Source: an uncultured Litoreibacter sp. (lineage in GTDB: Bacteria > Pseudomonadota > Alphaproteobacteria > Rhodobacterales > Rhodobacteraceae). Taken from it: a stretch of DNA of 64,000 nt. Below, piece by piece: positions 27,141 to 37,057 of the stretch. The notes under the pieces were generated by a model, which saw only the letters and a list, made by a program, of their open reading frames with translations, was not told the DNA's origin and made no database searches. The translations under genes were made by a program, and so were the position numbers. The stretch is taken from contig CANLQL010000003.1 of assembly GCA_947493265.1 (NCBI GenBank), forward strand, positions 124,001 to 188,000, given 5' to 3'. Numbering within the stretch: the stretch's first letter is position 1; every line of letters starts with the position of its first letter.

Positions 27141-28352
27141 CTAGCTAAACAACAGTTTGGCCTCAAACTCTTGCAAGTTCGGCCGCGCAGACGAGAAAGC
27201 ATCCCGCCCTTCTGACCCCAGCAGCTCGGGGAACAGTTCGAAAATTTCTGTGCGCTGTACATCGCCAACCGCTTCCAATGCGCGCGTACTGGGTCGGAAG
27301 CTTTCCGTCCAAGCACCGTTTGCATTTATGACCTCGTGCTTCTCAAACATAATATGCGAGTAACTCACCCCAGCTGTTTCCATCCAGGAAACACCCTGTA
27401 CACAATTTACCAGATGCCGGGCGCAAACGAAAGCTTCATTCTCCTTGAAGTAAAGCGCCATGCGCTCATTTTGCAACAACATCTTGTGGTTCGGACTGAC
27501 GGCCATGTCCCTATCTGGTAGGCCTTTGCCAAGCGCGCCTTTTCTAATCAACACCGGACGTAAGTGTTTCGATTCAAGCAGTTGCGCCTGAGAAATCTCG
27601 CGTCGCCCGGTCCAACACAGCTTCTGAACACCGTTGTCGCGGGTCAGAACCTTGTCACCAACTTGCAATTCCTCGACAGAGCGTAGGCCTTGGGGCGTCG
27701 CAATTTGAGTGCCCGGTGTGAAACACGGCACTTTCGAATTGCCTTGTACAGGCTGGCGCAGTGGCAGGTCATCCAATCCTGGGTTCTGCTTCACCTTGTC
27801 TGCGTCATAGACAAGGTTCAGCGCGACGCGTGGGCGCGACATAACAGGCGGCCTGCCTGCGAGATCAGGGGCTTTATAGCGCGCGCCTACTGTGTGCGGC
27901 ATTTCTGCCTCCGCCTCGTCGGTTTGTGGGGCTGGCAAATCCCGGTAGCTGATCCGCATCCGCTTGCCGGGTTTCAGAGCTTTCGGTGACAGAAAACTTA
28001 GTTCGCTGACACTGCCCTTGCCCGCAATACGCACGTCCATCCGCGCAACTTTGCGGATACCAAACGTCACAGTCGTTTTGGTGTTTTCTGGCGTTAGCGG
28101 CAGGTCGACAGTTTCGATGATTTGTCCGTGGTCATCAAAGACCCAAACCATCCCGCCATTGGCACAGTTTAAAAGAACCAGATCGCCAACCTTGCTGGGA
28201 TCGTCAAACTCAAACCGAATGATCCCACCTGACGGCGCACCTGATTTGCCACGCCATTGACGCGCGCTGAGCTCTGCGCCGAGGGCTGCAAAGCTGCGTG
28301 ATCCCAGATCTTCAGGGACCAGGTTTTCGAAAGACAAGCAAATGTCGGTCAT
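27141..28352 (-). CDS. Hint-domain protein (standalone hedgehog/intein-like domain)
   Basis: A 403-residue protein. Residues 1-130 form a beta-rich N-terminal part of unknown role (ENLVPEDLGSRSFAALG onward); residues about 215-370 are a Hint domain starting VPCFTPGTQIATPQGLRSVEEL, where the Cys is the expected splice/cleavage nucleophile, followed by VGDKVLTRDNG and MAVSPNHKMLL. Hint-domain proteins are abundant in Rhodobacterales, often attached to secreted calcium-binding repeats; this one has none and no signal peptide is seen. GGAGGGG before the chosen ATG sets the start over a longer upstream frame. Whether it still cleaves itself is unknown. Confidence 0.83.
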   Translation of the reverse strand: MTDICLSFENLVPEDLGSRSFAALGAELSARQWRGKSGAPSGGIIRFEFDDPSKVGDLVLLNCANGGMVWVFDDHGQIIETVDLPLTPENTKTTVTFGIRKVARMDVRIAGKGSVSELSFLSPKALKPGKRMRISYRDLPAPQTDEAEAEMPHTVGARYKAPDLAGRPPVMSRPRVALNLVYDADKVKQNPGLDDLPLRQPVQGNSKVPCFTPGTQIATPQGLRSVEELQVGDKVLTRDNGVQKLCWTGRREISQAQLLESKHLRPVLIRKGALGKGLPDRDMAVSPNHKMLLQNERMALYFKENEAFVCARHLVNCVQGVSWMETAGVSYSHIMFEKHEVINANGAWTESFRPSTRALEAVGDVQRTEIFELFPELLGSEGRDAFSSARPNLQEFEAKLLFS

Positions 28353-29133
28353 CAAAGCCCCTCCGATTGCGCGGGCTTGCGCCCGTCTGGGTAGGAAAGG
28401 TTGGTTTCGTGATTTGCCTGATTGTATGACATTGGTCCGCTCTGCACCCGATAAACTTTCACTCATTACGCGGCGTCAAGGCGTCATATTCATGAGACTT
28501 TAGCTCGCACACATACTTCTTGCCGCTTTTTGCGGTTACTCGCTGCGCGTACGGGGTAGGAAACTAATTACGCATTTACTCTGTTCACGCCTACCCCGCC
28601 CCACGCACGCAGCGTAGCTCGGAATGGCCGCCCCAGACCAATAAACTGTTAAGATGTCCCCCAGCAGGACAGCTTCTAGATAGCCAATGCCCCGGCCTGA
28701 ACCAAGCGGAAAATGGCCGATTTTTCGCTGATGCCATAGTTTCAACAATATTCAGCACCCGGAAACCTGCCGTGTTTTCAAGCTGTTGCCTCGTGTCTTT
28801 CCGTCGATCTGACGCTTTGGCAGGCGCGCGAAAATTCAAATAAGCAACTGATTTTAAATGATTTGTTAATTGAAAATTAAGGTTAACGATCGGCCATTTG
28901 CTGACCTATATCACGACAACAACAGCGGGGCATCTACGGCCAATAATGGCGTTTTTTGGAACTGTGTCCGATTGCGCAACTGTTTGTTTCCGCTGGCGCG
29001 CAAGGAATTCGGCAGAGATTTGCGTGAACAATCTTCGGCGTGTCAGGCGCATTGATTGGCAAACACGAAACGACGAATTTTACAGGCGTTGCCATGCGCA
29101 GAATCGACGTTGGAAAGCCTGTTGGAAAAGATG
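28353..29133. other. long intergenic region with no convincing gene
   Basis: About 780 bases between the Hint gene and tRNA-Leu. Short open frames occur on both strands but lack ribosome-binding sites or family-like sequence. It holds a long inverted repeat (CGGGGTAGG at 28552-28560 with CCTACCCCG at 28590-28598), a CCGC-AAAAA-GCGG hairpin near 28525 and an AT-rich segment near 28850-28890 with a CtrA-like box. A long leader or a small RNA for the Hint gene is possible but not demonstrated. Confidence 0.6.
28866..28880. promoter_or_regulatory. TTAA-N7-TTAA, candidate CtrA binding site
   Basis: A perfect TTAA-TTGAAAA-TTAA lies in an AT-rich stretch, with a further TTAA three bases on. This is the CtrA consensus of alphaproteobacteria, and ctrA itself is in this window. 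At this base composition I estimate about 0.2 chance occurrences per window, so it is notable, but no clear gene starts close by. Confidence 0.45.
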
Positions 29134-29218
29134 TGGTACCCGAGGTCGGACTCGAACCGACAAGCCTCTCGGCGGGGGATTTTGAATCCCCTGCGTCTAC
29201 CAATTCCGCCACTCGGGC
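29134..29218 (-). tRNA. tRNA-Leu (anticodon CAA)
   Basis: An 85-base class II tRNA. The acceptor stem GCCCGAG pairs with CTCGGGT (G-U at the first pair), the CCA tail is encoded after discriminator A, the D-loop contains GGTAGAC, the anticodon stem GGGGA/TCCCC encloses TTCAAAA, and the T-arm has GTTCGAGTCC. The long variable arm (GCCGAGAGGC region) is typical of leucine tRNAs. It decodes UUG codons. Confidence 0.97.
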
Positions 29219-29351
29219 CCCGTATCGTCACATGACATGGTAGCGCGTCATGCTGAGGTGCGCGCGGTGTAGCCCCCTCTTGCAGAAAGGTCAATTCACT
29301 CTGGACACAGGAAGTGAAAAATCCGCGCGTTTTTACAGATTTAAGTTTCCG

Positions 29352-30206
29352 TCAAAGCTGTGTGGCGCTGAACGTATCACAGGTTTGGATCCGAGGGCTT
29401 TCATAGCCTTTGGTAAACCAACGTTGCCGCTGTTCAGACGTGCCATGGGTGAACGTATGCGGATTGGGCCTGCGACCGGCATTGCGCTGCAATGTATCAT
29501 CGCCGATTTGCTTGGCGGCATTGACCGCCTCGGCCAGATCCCCGTTTTCAAGCGAGTTGAACCGTTCCTGCGCGTAACGCGCCCAAACGCCTGACAGACA
29601 ATCCGCCTGCAGTTCGATGCGCACGGAAATACCATTGGCGCGCGCCTGATCTGATTGCTGCCGGATCCGGTTGGCCTGACCAAGAATGCCCAGTTCGTTC
29701 TGAACATGGTGCGCAATCTCGTGGGCAACGACGTAAGCGGCTGCAAAATCCCCGTTGGCACCCATGCGCTGCGAGAGCGTCACAAAGAAGTCGGTGTCCA
29801 GATAGGCTTTCTTATCAGCCGGACAATAAAACGGGCCTGACGCCCCGTTCGCCCCACCACATGGGGAGTTCGTGGCCCCTTTAAACAAAACCAAGGTGGC
29901 TGGGTTGTAGGGCTTGCCAACATCGCGTTCAAAAATCTCGGACCAAACCTCTTCGGTGTCGGCCAAGGTGACCGAGACAAATTCGCCCGCGCGCCGGTCG
30001 GCTTCGGTTATTTCTGTGGAGCCTGTCTGAATTGGTGAAAGGCCCCCACCACCTTGCAGCAAAGGTGTGACGTCGATGCCAAGAAAATATCCTAGAACCA
30101 GAACAATTATCAGGCCGAATCCACCGATCCCGCCAACTTTACCGGCGGACCTTTGGCCGCGCCTGTCTTCAATGTTTCGGCTCCCACGCCGCCCCCGCCA
30201 CCGCAT
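29352..30206 (-). CDS. neutral zinc metallopeptidase, YpfJ family
   Basis: Membrane-anchored putative metallopeptidase of 284 residues. One transmembrane helix (about 27-48, GGIGGFGLIIVLVLGYFLG) follows a basic Arg-rich N-terminus; the catalytic part has the zincin motif HEIAHH in VVAHEIAHHVQNELG, with family markers KPYNPATLVLFKG, FYCPADKKAYLDTDFF and ELQADCLSGVWA, the last giving the third ligand. GGGAGA precedes the chosen ATG; a TTG five codons earlier is the alternative. The family (PF04228-type) is conserved in bacteria but its substrates are poorly known. Confidence 0.87.
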   Translation of the reverse strand: MRWRGRRGSRNIEDRRGQRSAGKVGGIGGFGLIIVLVLGYFLGIDVTPLLQGGGGLSPIQTGSTEITEADRRAGEFVSVTLADTEEVWSEIFERDVGKPYNPATLVLFKGATNSPCGGANGASGPFYCPADKKAYLDTDFFVTLSQRMGANGDFAAAYVVAHEIAHHVQNELGILGQANRIRQQSDQARANGISVRIELQADCLSGVWARYAQERFNSLENGDLAEAVNAAKQIGDDTLQRNAGRRPNPHTFTHGTSEQRQRWFTKGYESPRIQTCDTFSATQL

Positions 30207-30330
30207 GACAGTCTCCCTCAACCTGAAAAGCTCGTGATATCAGAGCTTAATGACCTTGACCAAACGTAAGACGCATGATCGAAAGACCGCGCGAATTCCC
30301 GCTTGCCCCAAAAGAAACCCGGACGCAGAA

Positions 30331-30909
30331 ATGATCAAGTCTCTTTATGATTGGACAATGTCTTTGGCAGATCACCGCTACGCGCTTTGGGCGCTGGCGT
30401 TTGTGGCCTTTATCGAAAGCTCCGTCTTTCCGATCCCGCCTGACATTCTGATGATCCCGATGATTCTGGCGCGCCCGTCGAAGGCATTCTTGATCGCAGG
30501 GATCGCCTTGACCGCCAGTGTTTTGGGCGGGCTTCTGGGCTACGCCATCGGAGCATTGTTTTATGAACAGCTCGGACTTCCGATCCTGGAAGCGCTTGGC
30601 AAAGGCGATGCACTGGTCGAGTTCAACACGCGATACAACGATCTTGGCTTCTGGCCTGTCTTGATCGCGGGCCTGACCCCCTTCCCCTACAAAGTGATCA
30701 CGATCATGTCCGGCTGGACTGGAATGCCGCTGGGTACGTTCGTCATCACATCCATCATCGCGCGTGGCTTGCGGTTCTTTATCGTCGCTGCACTCTTGTG
30801 GAAATTCGGTGCCCCAATTCGGGACTTCATTGAAAAGCGTCTTGGTCTGATGTTCACCTTGTTCGTGCTGCTGCTGATCGGCGGGTTTGCTGCAGTTAAG
30901 TTGATCTGA
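30331..30909 (+). CDS. YqaA/DedA-family inner-membrane protein
   Basis: A 192-residue protein with about four to five membrane helices. The VTT/DedA-type core includes FVAFIESSVFPIPPDILMIP and GLTPFPYKVITIMSG, with the conserved Pro and acidic residues of YqaA proteins. Members are thought to be lipid-flipping or membrane-homeostasis proteins. The start chosen is the ATG of MIKSLYDW; 27 upstream codons in the frame are not family-like. Its stop overlaps the dsbB start (TGATG), so the two are co-translated. Confidence 0.85.
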   Translation: MIKSLYDWTMSLADHRYALWALAFVAFIESSVFPIPPDILMIPMILARPSKAFLIAGIALTASVLGGLLGYAIGALFYEQLGLPILEALGKGDALVEFNTRYNDLGFWPVLIAGLTPFPYKVITIMSGWTGMPLGTFVITSIIARGLRFFIVAALLWKFGAPIRDFIEKRLGLMFTLFVLLLIGGFAAVKLI

Positions 30910-31379
30910 TGGACCGCAGCCGCCTTCAGCTGGCCTTTCTGGCGGCGGCAGGCTCTGCGGTGCTTCTGGGCGGCGCTTTCATCTTTCAGGCGATTGGCTA
31001 TGCACCGTGCAAGATGTGCTATTGGCAACGCTATCCGCATGCGGTCGCAATCTTGCTGGGCATTGCGCTTTGGATCATGCCGTCCCGTGTGTTGATCTAT
31101 CTGGGTGCACTGAGCGCGTTGGTGACATCAGCGGTTGGGTTCTTTCACGCAGGCGTCGAATTGAAATGGTGGGACGGACCCTCCAGCTGCACAGGCGGCG
31201 GTGGTGGTCTTGGCAATCTGTCCGGGGATGCGCTTCTGGCCACAGATGTGAACGACGTCTTGGTCATGTGCGATCAGGTATCCTGGGCATTTGCGGGCAT
31301 TTCGATGGCTGGTTGGAACGGCCTTTTGTCGCTTGGTTTGGCCGGGCTTTGGTTCCTGGCTGCGCGCAAATCTTCCTAG
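30909..31379 (+). CDS. dsbB: disulfide bond formation protein B
   Basis: Inner-membrane quinone reductase that reoxidises DsbA, 156 residues with four helices. The first periplasmic cysteine pair is in YAPCKMCYWQRYPH; the second pair is provided by SSCTGG and LVMCDQ, and the quinone-site Arg follows CYWQR. The glycine-rich stretch GGGGGLGN lies in the second periplasmic loop. It is coupled to the YqaA-type gene upstream. Confidence 0.92.
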   Translation: MDRSRLQLAFLAAAGSAVLLGGAFIFQAIGYAPCKMCYWQRYPHAVAILLGIALWIMPSRVLIYLGALSALVTSAVGFFHAGVELKWWDGPSSCTGGGGGLGNLSGDALLATDVNDVLVMCDQVSWAFAGISMAGWNGLLSLGLAGLWFLAARKSS

Positions 31380-31429
31380 CAATTCAACGCGCTGATAAAT
31401 TTCTGCTGAAAATCACCTGTAATGCGCCA

Positions 31430-31459
31430 TTGCACCCCAAACCTAGGATGGGGTATAGA
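31430..31459 (+). promoter_or_regulatory. sigma-70-type promoter candidate for gyrA
   Basis: TTGCAC and TATAGA are separated by 18 bases, about 45 bases before the gyrA start. Both hexamers are good housekeeping-type matches and no other promoter-like sequence in the dsbB-gyrA gap is better. Confidence 0.5.
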
Positions 31460-31504
31460 TAAAGCAACTAAATATAGTACGTCCGCAAGAAGAACGGAAA
31501 ATAC

Positions 31505-34252
31505 GTGAACGACACGCCAGAAACCCCTGAAAACGAAGACGAAAACACGCCTCAGCGTATGGAGTATGACGGTCCTCAGGTGTCCATCACCGACGAGATG
31601 AAAACCTCCTTCATCGACTATGCGATGAGCGTGATTATTTCACGGGCAATTCCAGACCTTCGCGATGGGTTGAAACCGGTCCACAGACGCATCCTTTATG
31701 CGATGTACGAGACCGGAAATACGCATGACAAATCCTACCGGAAGTCTGCGCGCCCGGTTGGCGATGTGATGGGTAAATACCACCCTCATGGGGATGGGGC
31801 GATCTATGACGCACTGGTGCGGATGGCGCAGGATTTCTCCATGTCGCTGCCGCTTCTGGACGGCCAGGGCAATTTCGGCTCGATGGACGGGGATAACCCG
31901 GCGGCGATGCGGTATACCGAAGTTCGGATGGACAAACCGGCTGCGTTTATCCTGGCCGATATTGAAAAAGACACGGTTGATTTCCAAGACAACTACGACG
32001 GGAAAGATCGCGAACCTTCCGTTCTGCCGTCGCGCTTTCCAAATATGCTGGTCAACGGCGCGGGCGGTATCGCGGTTGGGATGGCGACAAATATTCCGCC
32101 TCACAACCTGGGCGAGGTCGTCGACGCCACTTTGGCATTGATCGAGACGCCGGACCTAAGCTCCGAAGATTTGATCGAATACGTCCCTGCCCCGGATTTC
32201 CCGACGGGCGGGATCATTCTAGGCCGGTCTGGGGCGCGTAAAGCCTATCTTGAGGGTCGTGGTTCCGTCATTGTACGCGCCAAGACCCATACGGAAGAGA
32301 TCCGCAAAGATCGCTGGGCGATCATTATTGATGAGATCCCCTACCAGGTGAACAAGGCCACGATGATCGAAAAGATTGCCGAGGCCGCGCGCGACAAGAA
32401 GATCGAAGGGATTTCCCACGTTCAGGACGAATCCGACCGGGTCGGTGTGCGCGTGGTGATTGAGTTGAAGCGGGACGCCACAGCGGAAGTTGTGCTGAAC
32501 CAATTGTTCCGTTTCACACCGATGCAGACCTATTTTTCCTGCAACATGCTGGCCTTGAATGGCGGACGCCCGGAGCAGCTAACACTTCGCAGTTTTCTCA
32601 CGAATTTCATAAGCTTCCGGGAAGAAGTTGTTGCGCGCCGCACCGCATTTGAACTGCGCAAGGCGCGTGAGCGCAGCCATGTTCTATGCGGCTTGGCTGT
32701 GGCCGTTACCAACATCGATGAAGTTGTTGCCACGATCCGATCCTCGGCTGATGCCGCTGAAGCGCGGGCGCGCCTGATGACGCGTGCGTGGCCTGCCCAG
32801 GATATCGCGGACTATATCAAGCTGATTGATGATCCGACCCACACGGTCAATGACGATGGCACGTATCACCTGTCAGAAACCCAGGCCCGTGCCATTCTTG
32901 AGCTGCGGTTGCAGCGCCTGACGCAGATTGGCGTCAAGGAAGTCACGGACGAGTTGGAAGAGCTTGCCGCGAAGATCAAAGAATACCTCGCTATTCTGCG
33001 CTCCCGCGAGCGGATCATGGAAATCATCACGACCGAGCTGAAGGAAGTTCGGGAAAAATTCGCAGTCCCTCGGCGCACAGAGGTCGTCGATTGGTCCGGC
33101 GATATGGAAGATGAAGACCTGATCGAGAAAGAGGACATGGTCGTCACCGTGACCCAGTCCGGTTGGATCAAACGTACACCTCTGGCCGATTTCCGTGCGC
33201 AGCGCCGCGGCGGTAAAGGTTTGTCTGGCATGGCTACCAAAGAAGATGACGTCGTTACGACGTTGTTTGTGGCCAATACCCATACCCAGCTTTTGTTCTT
33301 CACGACAGAAGGCATGGTCTACAAGCTGAAGACCTGGCGCTTGCCCCAAGGCGGCCGGACCGCCAAGGGCAAGGCAATTGTCAACATCCTGCCAATTCCC
33401 ACCGGAGTGTCCGTTGCGGCGATTATGCCCGTGGACCGGGACGAAGAAGATTGGGGCGATTTGCAGATCGTCTTCTCGACCACGGCTGGTGATGTGCGCC
33501 GCAATGCGCTGTCCGATTTCACCAATGTGATGCGCAACGGCAAGATCGCCATGAAGCTGCCTGAGGATGTCGAATTGGTAAATGCCCGGATTTGCAGTGA
33601 AGACGATGATGTCATGCTCGTCACCAATGACGGGCGGGCAATCCGGTTCCGGTCTACCGATGTTCGGGTTTTCTCCTCACGAAATTCCACTGGGGTCCGT
33701 GGGATCAAGCTGAAAGATGGTCAAAAAGTCGTCTCCATGTCTGTGATCCGGCACTTTGAGGCGACCCCGCAAGAACGCGCGGGCTATCTAAAAATGCGCC
33801 GTGCTATGGCTGGCCTGACTGATGAAGCCGAGATCGAAGATGAAGAAGCGGAAGCCGGGGCAGTTTCCCCGGAACGCTATGCGGAAATGTCAGCGGCCGA
33901 AGATCTGGTGCTGACGATCACGTCCGGTGGTTCTGGCAAGATCAGTTCCAGCCATGACTACCCTGTTCGCGGACGTGGTGGCATGGGTGTTACCGCGATG
34001 GACAAGGCGATGCGCGGCGGCGATATTATCGCCAGCTTCCCGGTTGAAATGGATGACCAAATCATGCTGGCCACATCGCGCGGGCAATCGATCCGCTGCC
34101 CTGTTGACGGTATTTCCTTCCGGTCCCGCAGCGCAGGTGGTGTCAAAGTGTTTGACACAGCCAAGGGCGAGAGCGTCGTCTCAGTGGCTTATATCGCTGA
34201 TCAAGGCGATGAAGAAGACAGCGCGGACGAGGCAACACCGGACGCGGAATAA
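31505..34252 (+). CDS. gyrA: DNA gyrase subunit A
   Basis: Type II topoisomerase subunit that breaks and rejoins DNA during negative supercoiling, 915 residues. The catalytic Tyr137 lies in [10 protein letters not shown], the breakage-reunion domain covers about 30-530, and the C-terminal DNA-wrapping pinwheel begins with the GyrA box QRRGGKG. The start is a GTG. At the position equivalent to E. coli Ser83 this protein has Gly98 ([10 protein letters not shown]), with Asp102 at the Asp87 position; Ser83 changes are classic quinolone-resistance sites. The C-terminus is acidic. Confidence 0.97.
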   Translation: MNDTPETPENEDENTPQRMEYDGPQVSITDEMKTSFIDYAMSVIISRAIPDLRDGLKPVHRRILYAMYETGNTHDKSYRKSARPVGDVMGKYHPHGDGAIYDALVRMAQDFSMSLPLLDGQGNFGSMDGDNPAAMRYTEVRMDKPAAFILADIEKDTVDFQDNYDGKDREPSVLPSRFPNMLVNGAGGIAVGMATNIPPHNLGEVVDATLALIETPDLSSEDLIEYVPAPDFPTGGIILGRSGARKAYLEGRGSVIVRAKTHTEEIRKDRWAIIIDEIPYQVNKATMIEKIAEAARDKKIEGISHVQDESDRVGVRVVIELKRDATAEVVLNQLFRFTPMQTYFSCNMLALNGGRPEQLTLRSFLTNFISFREEVVARRTAFELRKARERSHVLCGLAVAVTNIDEVVATIRSSADAAEARARLMTRAWPAQDIADYIKLIDDPTHTVNDDGTYHLSETQARAILELRLQRLTQIGVKEVTDELEELAAKIKEYLAILRSRERIMEIITTELKEVREKFAVPRRTEVVDWSGDMEDEDLIEKEDMVVTVTQSGWIKRTPLADFRAQRRGGKGLSGMATKEDDVVTTLFVANTHTQLLFFTTEGMVYKLKTWRLPQGGRTAKGKAIVNILPIPTGVSVAAIMPVDRDEEDWGDLQIVFSTTAGDVRRNALSDFTNVMRNGKIAMKLPEDVELVNARICSEDDDVMLVTNDGRAIRFRSTDVRVFSSRNSTGVRGIKLKDGQKVVSMSVIRHFEATPQERAGYLKMRRAMAGLTDEAEIEDEEAEAGAVSPERYAEMSAAEDLVLTITSGGSGKISSSHDYPVRGRGGMGVTAMDKAMRGGDIIASFPVEMDDQIMLATSRGQSIRCPVDGISFRSRSAGGVKVFDTAKGESVVSVAYIADQGDEEDSADEATPDAE

Positions 34253-34384
34253 AAGCCAAACAAAGTCCGGACGGCAAATGGTCAAATTTTATCTATTTTG
34301 CCGCCCGGCTGTTCTGGCGAATTAACCAAACATTTTCCTCCCCTTGGACATGCTGAGCGCGTCAAAATCGGGGAGACGTCGCCA

Positions 34385-35011
34385 ATGAAACATGACAAGA
34401 TCGAAAGCCAGATCGTTACGGTGAAAGCCCCGTCATCTGTTTTGAACTCGGTGTTGCTTGGCCGTATCAGCGTTCTGCTGGACACCCTGCCCCATATTCA
34501 ACTTTCACTGGTTTCTGAAGCAAGCGCAGATACGGAAGTCAGTCCTGCAATCGAAGTGCATCTGGGCCAGACGGGTAAGGACGCAGGCAACCATATTCAC
34601 TGCGGGGTCCTGAGTTATTCAATGTATTTGCCACGCAATGTAGAGCGTGCGAATGGTTGGGTCGGGTGTACTGGTGCGGGGAAGCCCGGGTCGTTCTCCG
34701 CCAAGACGGATGCGAAAGCGCAAGCGATGTTCCGGGCCCCGCCGCGTCTAAGGACATCTTCCTTGCCGACAAAGATCGACGCAATGAAAGCTTACGCACT
34801 GGCTGGTATGTTGCCGGATGCGGCAGGACGGTTGGACGCAGACCTCGTGCGGCTGGATGCCGAAGATGGAGACATCTATGTGGATATCTGGGTGACGGCA
34901 GATGGATCAGACGCCCCTGCGGAAATGATCGCGGCCACCACCGAATGGATCCGTGCCTGCATTTGTGAGGCTAGATGGCTCAACGGTCCTGATCCAGACA
35001 TCGCGGGTTAG
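34385..35011 (+). CDS. conserved-looking hypothetical protein downstream of gyrA
   Basis: A 208-residue soluble protein with no signal peptide or membrane helix that I can see. Notable segments are GNHIHCGVLSYSMYLPRNVERA, abbreviated here as HIHCGVLSYSMYLPRN, then GWVGCTGAGKPGSFSAKTDAKA and a C-terminal region with paired Cys in IRACICEARWL. The start has GGGGAGACG upstream; 29 preceding open codons are probably untranslated. Codon use matches its neighbours. I do not recognise the family and assign no function. Confidence 0.6.
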   Translation: MKHDKIESQIVTVKAPSSVLNSVLLGRISVLLDTLPHIQLSLVSEASADTEVSPAIEVHLGQTGKDAGNHIHCGVLSYSMYLPRNVERANGWVGCTGAGKPGSFSAKTDAKAQAMFRAPPRLRTSSLPTKIDAMKAYALAGMLPDAAGRLDADLVRLDAEDGDIYVDIWVTADGSDAPAEMIAATTEWIRACICEARWLNGPDPDIAG

Positions 35012-35062
35012 GCCAAAGGGCCAAACGCCGCACTTTCCAAGCTGCTTTTTCCAAAGTAGAGA

Positions 35063-36421
35063 ATGCCCATGACAGATATTCTCAACATTGTCGGCGGCGG
35101 TATGGCCGGATCGGAAGCAGCGTGGCAAGCGGCCCAAATGGGCGTGCGTGTGGTGCTGCATGAAATGCGCCCCGAGGTCGAAACATTCGCGCACCGGACA
35201 GGTCACCTTGCGGAGATGGTCTGCTCAAACTCCTTCCGCTCCGATGACAGCGAACAAAACGCTGTGGGCCTCCTGCATTGGGAGATGCGCGAAGCTGGCA
35301 GCGTGATCATGGAAATGGCCGACAAACATGCACTACCCGCAGGTGGCGCGCTGGCCGTAGACCGCGACCCGTTCGCCCAAAGTGTCACAGACAGGCTGCT
35401 GGCCCATCCGAACATCATGGTGCAGTACGGGGAAGTCACCGCCCTGCCTGATGAGGGCAACTGGATTTTCGCAACAGGTCCTTTGACGTCAGGCGATCTT
35501 GCACAGGCGATTGCCGATGAGGCCGGTCAAGAATCCCTCGCGTTTTTCGATGCGATCGCGCCGATCTTGTATTTCGATTCCATCGACATGGACAAAGCCT
35601 GGTTTCAATCACGCTATGACAAGGGCGAAACCGAAGAGGACCGAACAGCGTATCTAAACTGTCCGATGGACCGCGATCAGTATGAGGCCTTCATTGATGC
35701 CTTGCTTGCCGCCGAAAAGACCGAGTTCAAGCCGGGCGAAACTGCCGGGTATTTCGACGGATGCCTGCCGATTGAAGTGATGGCGGAACGCGGTCGCGAA
35801 ACGCTGCGCTTTGGTCCGATGAAACCTGTTGGTCTGACCAATCCACATCAGCCCGATGTCAAAGCCTATGCGGTCGTTCAGCTGCGCCGGGACAACGCAC
35901 TTGGAACCTTGTTCAACATTGTCGGGTTTCAAACCAAGATGAAATACGGGGCGCAAAAAAAAGTCTTAAGAATGATCCCAGGCCTTGAGAACGCGCAATT
36001 CGCGCGTCTCGGGGGTATTCACCGAAACACGTTCATCAACTCTCCCACCTTGCTTGACGGCCAGATGCGGATGAAATCCCGTCCGAACCTGCGATTTGCG
36101 GGTCAGATCACTGGGGTTGAGGGCTATGTCGAAAGTGCCGCGATGGGCCTGCTTGCCGGTCGCTATGCGGCGAGCGAGCTGTTGGGCCATCCCGTTTCTG
36201 TTCCCCCTGCTGAGACCGCCATGGGCGCGTTGGTGACCCATATTTCGGGTGGTGCAGACGCGAAAACCTTCCAGCCGATGAATGTCAATTTTGGTCTGTT
36301 CCCACCGGTTGACGCGAAAGGCGGGCGTAAAAACCGCGCGGTGCGTTATAAGATCTATACCGATCGTGCGAAATCAGCATGGCAAGACTGGCTCACGGCA
36401 TCGCGACTGGACGCAGCCTGA
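35063..36421 (+). CDS. trmFO: methylenetetrahydrofolate-tRNA-(uracil-5-)-methyltransferase TrmFO
   Basis: FAD- and folate-dependent enzyme that makes ribothymidine at U54 of tRNA, 452 residues. The FAD motif is [17 protein letters not shown]; further markers are [34 protein letters not shown] and [20 protein letters not shown]. Either of two ATG codons two apart could be the start. It is first of three genes on this strand (trmFO, methyltransferase, gluQ). Confidence 0.95.
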   Translation: MPMTDILNIVGGGMAGSEAAWQAAQMGVRVVLHEMRPEVETFAHRTGHLAEMVCSNSFRSDDSEQNAVGLLHWEMREAGSVIMEMADKHALPAGGALAVDRDPFAQSVTDRLLAHPNIMVQYGEVTALPDEGNWIFATGPLTSGDLAQAIADEAGQESLAFFDAIAPILYFDSIDMDKAWFQSRYDKGETEEDRTAYLNCPMDRDQYEAFIDALLAAEKTEFKPGETAGYFDGCLPIEVMAERGRETLRFGPMKPVGLTNPHQPDVKAYAVVQLRRDNALGTLFNIVGFQTKMKYGAQKKVLRMIPGLENAQFARLGGIHRNTFINSPTLLDGQMRMKSRPNLRFAGQITGVEGYVESAAMGLLAGRYAASELLGHPVSVPPAETAMGALVTHISGGADAKTFQPMNVNFGLFPPVDAKGGRKNRAVRYKIYTDRAKSAWQDWLTASRLDAA

Positions 36422-36442
36422 CGTTTTGATACCATCGTCGCC

Positions 36443-37057
36443 ATGACACAAAAAACCTTTCTCGACAGCGTCTACGAAGTCTCTGGGGCGGATGAAACCA
36501 TCGCGATTTATGATAAATGGTCGGCCAGCTACGACAAGGAAGTTGCCGAAAATGGCTATGCAACGCCCGGACGGGTTGCGCGCGCCTTGGCGCAGGTGAC
36601 ATCAAAATCAGCCTCGATTTTGGATTACGGATGTGGCACCGGCCTGTCGGGACTGGCCTTGAAAACTGCGGGATTTACGCAGGTTCATGGGGCCGACCCA
36701 TCACCGGAGATGTTGGATGGGGCCGCTCAAAAGCAAGTCTATGATAGCCTGACCTTGCTTGATCTGGATAAGGGCCCACCCTTTGCGCTAGGGCAGTTCG
36801 ACGTCATCGCGGCCATCGGTGTTTTGGGGGCCGGTGCAGCACCCGCTCCGGTTTTCGATCTCCTCTTTGATCTGCTGGCACCGGGCAATCTGTTCGCGTT
36901 TTCTTTCAATGATCATACGTTGGAACAAGACGGGTTTGCGTCCCGTGTCACGGATGCCGTCACGTCCCAAACCGCCAATATTGTCTTTCAAGGATATGGC
37001 GATCACCTTCCGGGTATGGATATGAACTCAATGGTTTACGTGCTCCAGCGTCGATGA
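36443..37057 (+). CDS. class I SAM-dependent methyltransferase
   Basis: A 204-residue methyltransferase. SAM-binding motif I is ILDYGCGTGLSGLAL, followed by the acidic residue at the end of strand 2 in GADPSPEMLDGA and motif IV in FDVIAAIGVLG. Relatives include Williams-Beuren-region-like and small-molecule methyltransferases; the acceptor cannot be read from sequence. It overlaps gluQ by four bases (ATGA) and lies 21 bases after trmFO, so a link to tRNA modification is suggested only by neighbourhood. Confidence 0.82.
   Translation: MTQKTFLDSVYEVSGADETIAIYDKWSASYDKEVAENGYATPGRVARALAQVTSKSASILDYGCGTGLSGLALKTAGFTQVHGADPSPEMLDGAAQKQVYDSLTLLDLDKGPPFALGQFDVIAAIGVLGAGAAPAPVFDLLFDLLAPGNLFAFSFNDHTLEQDGFASRVTDAVTSQTANIVFQGYGDHLPGMDMNSMVYVLQRR

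Noticed and set aside
28898-29185. 95-codon plus-strand frame running into tRNA-Leu
   Set aside because: It overlaps the antisense of the tRNA, has no ribosome-binding site and a biased composition.
34272-34303. CGGCAAA/TTTGCCG hairpin after gyrA as a terminator
   Set aside because: Only 7 bp with an 18-base loop and no U-tract; too weak to list as a feature.
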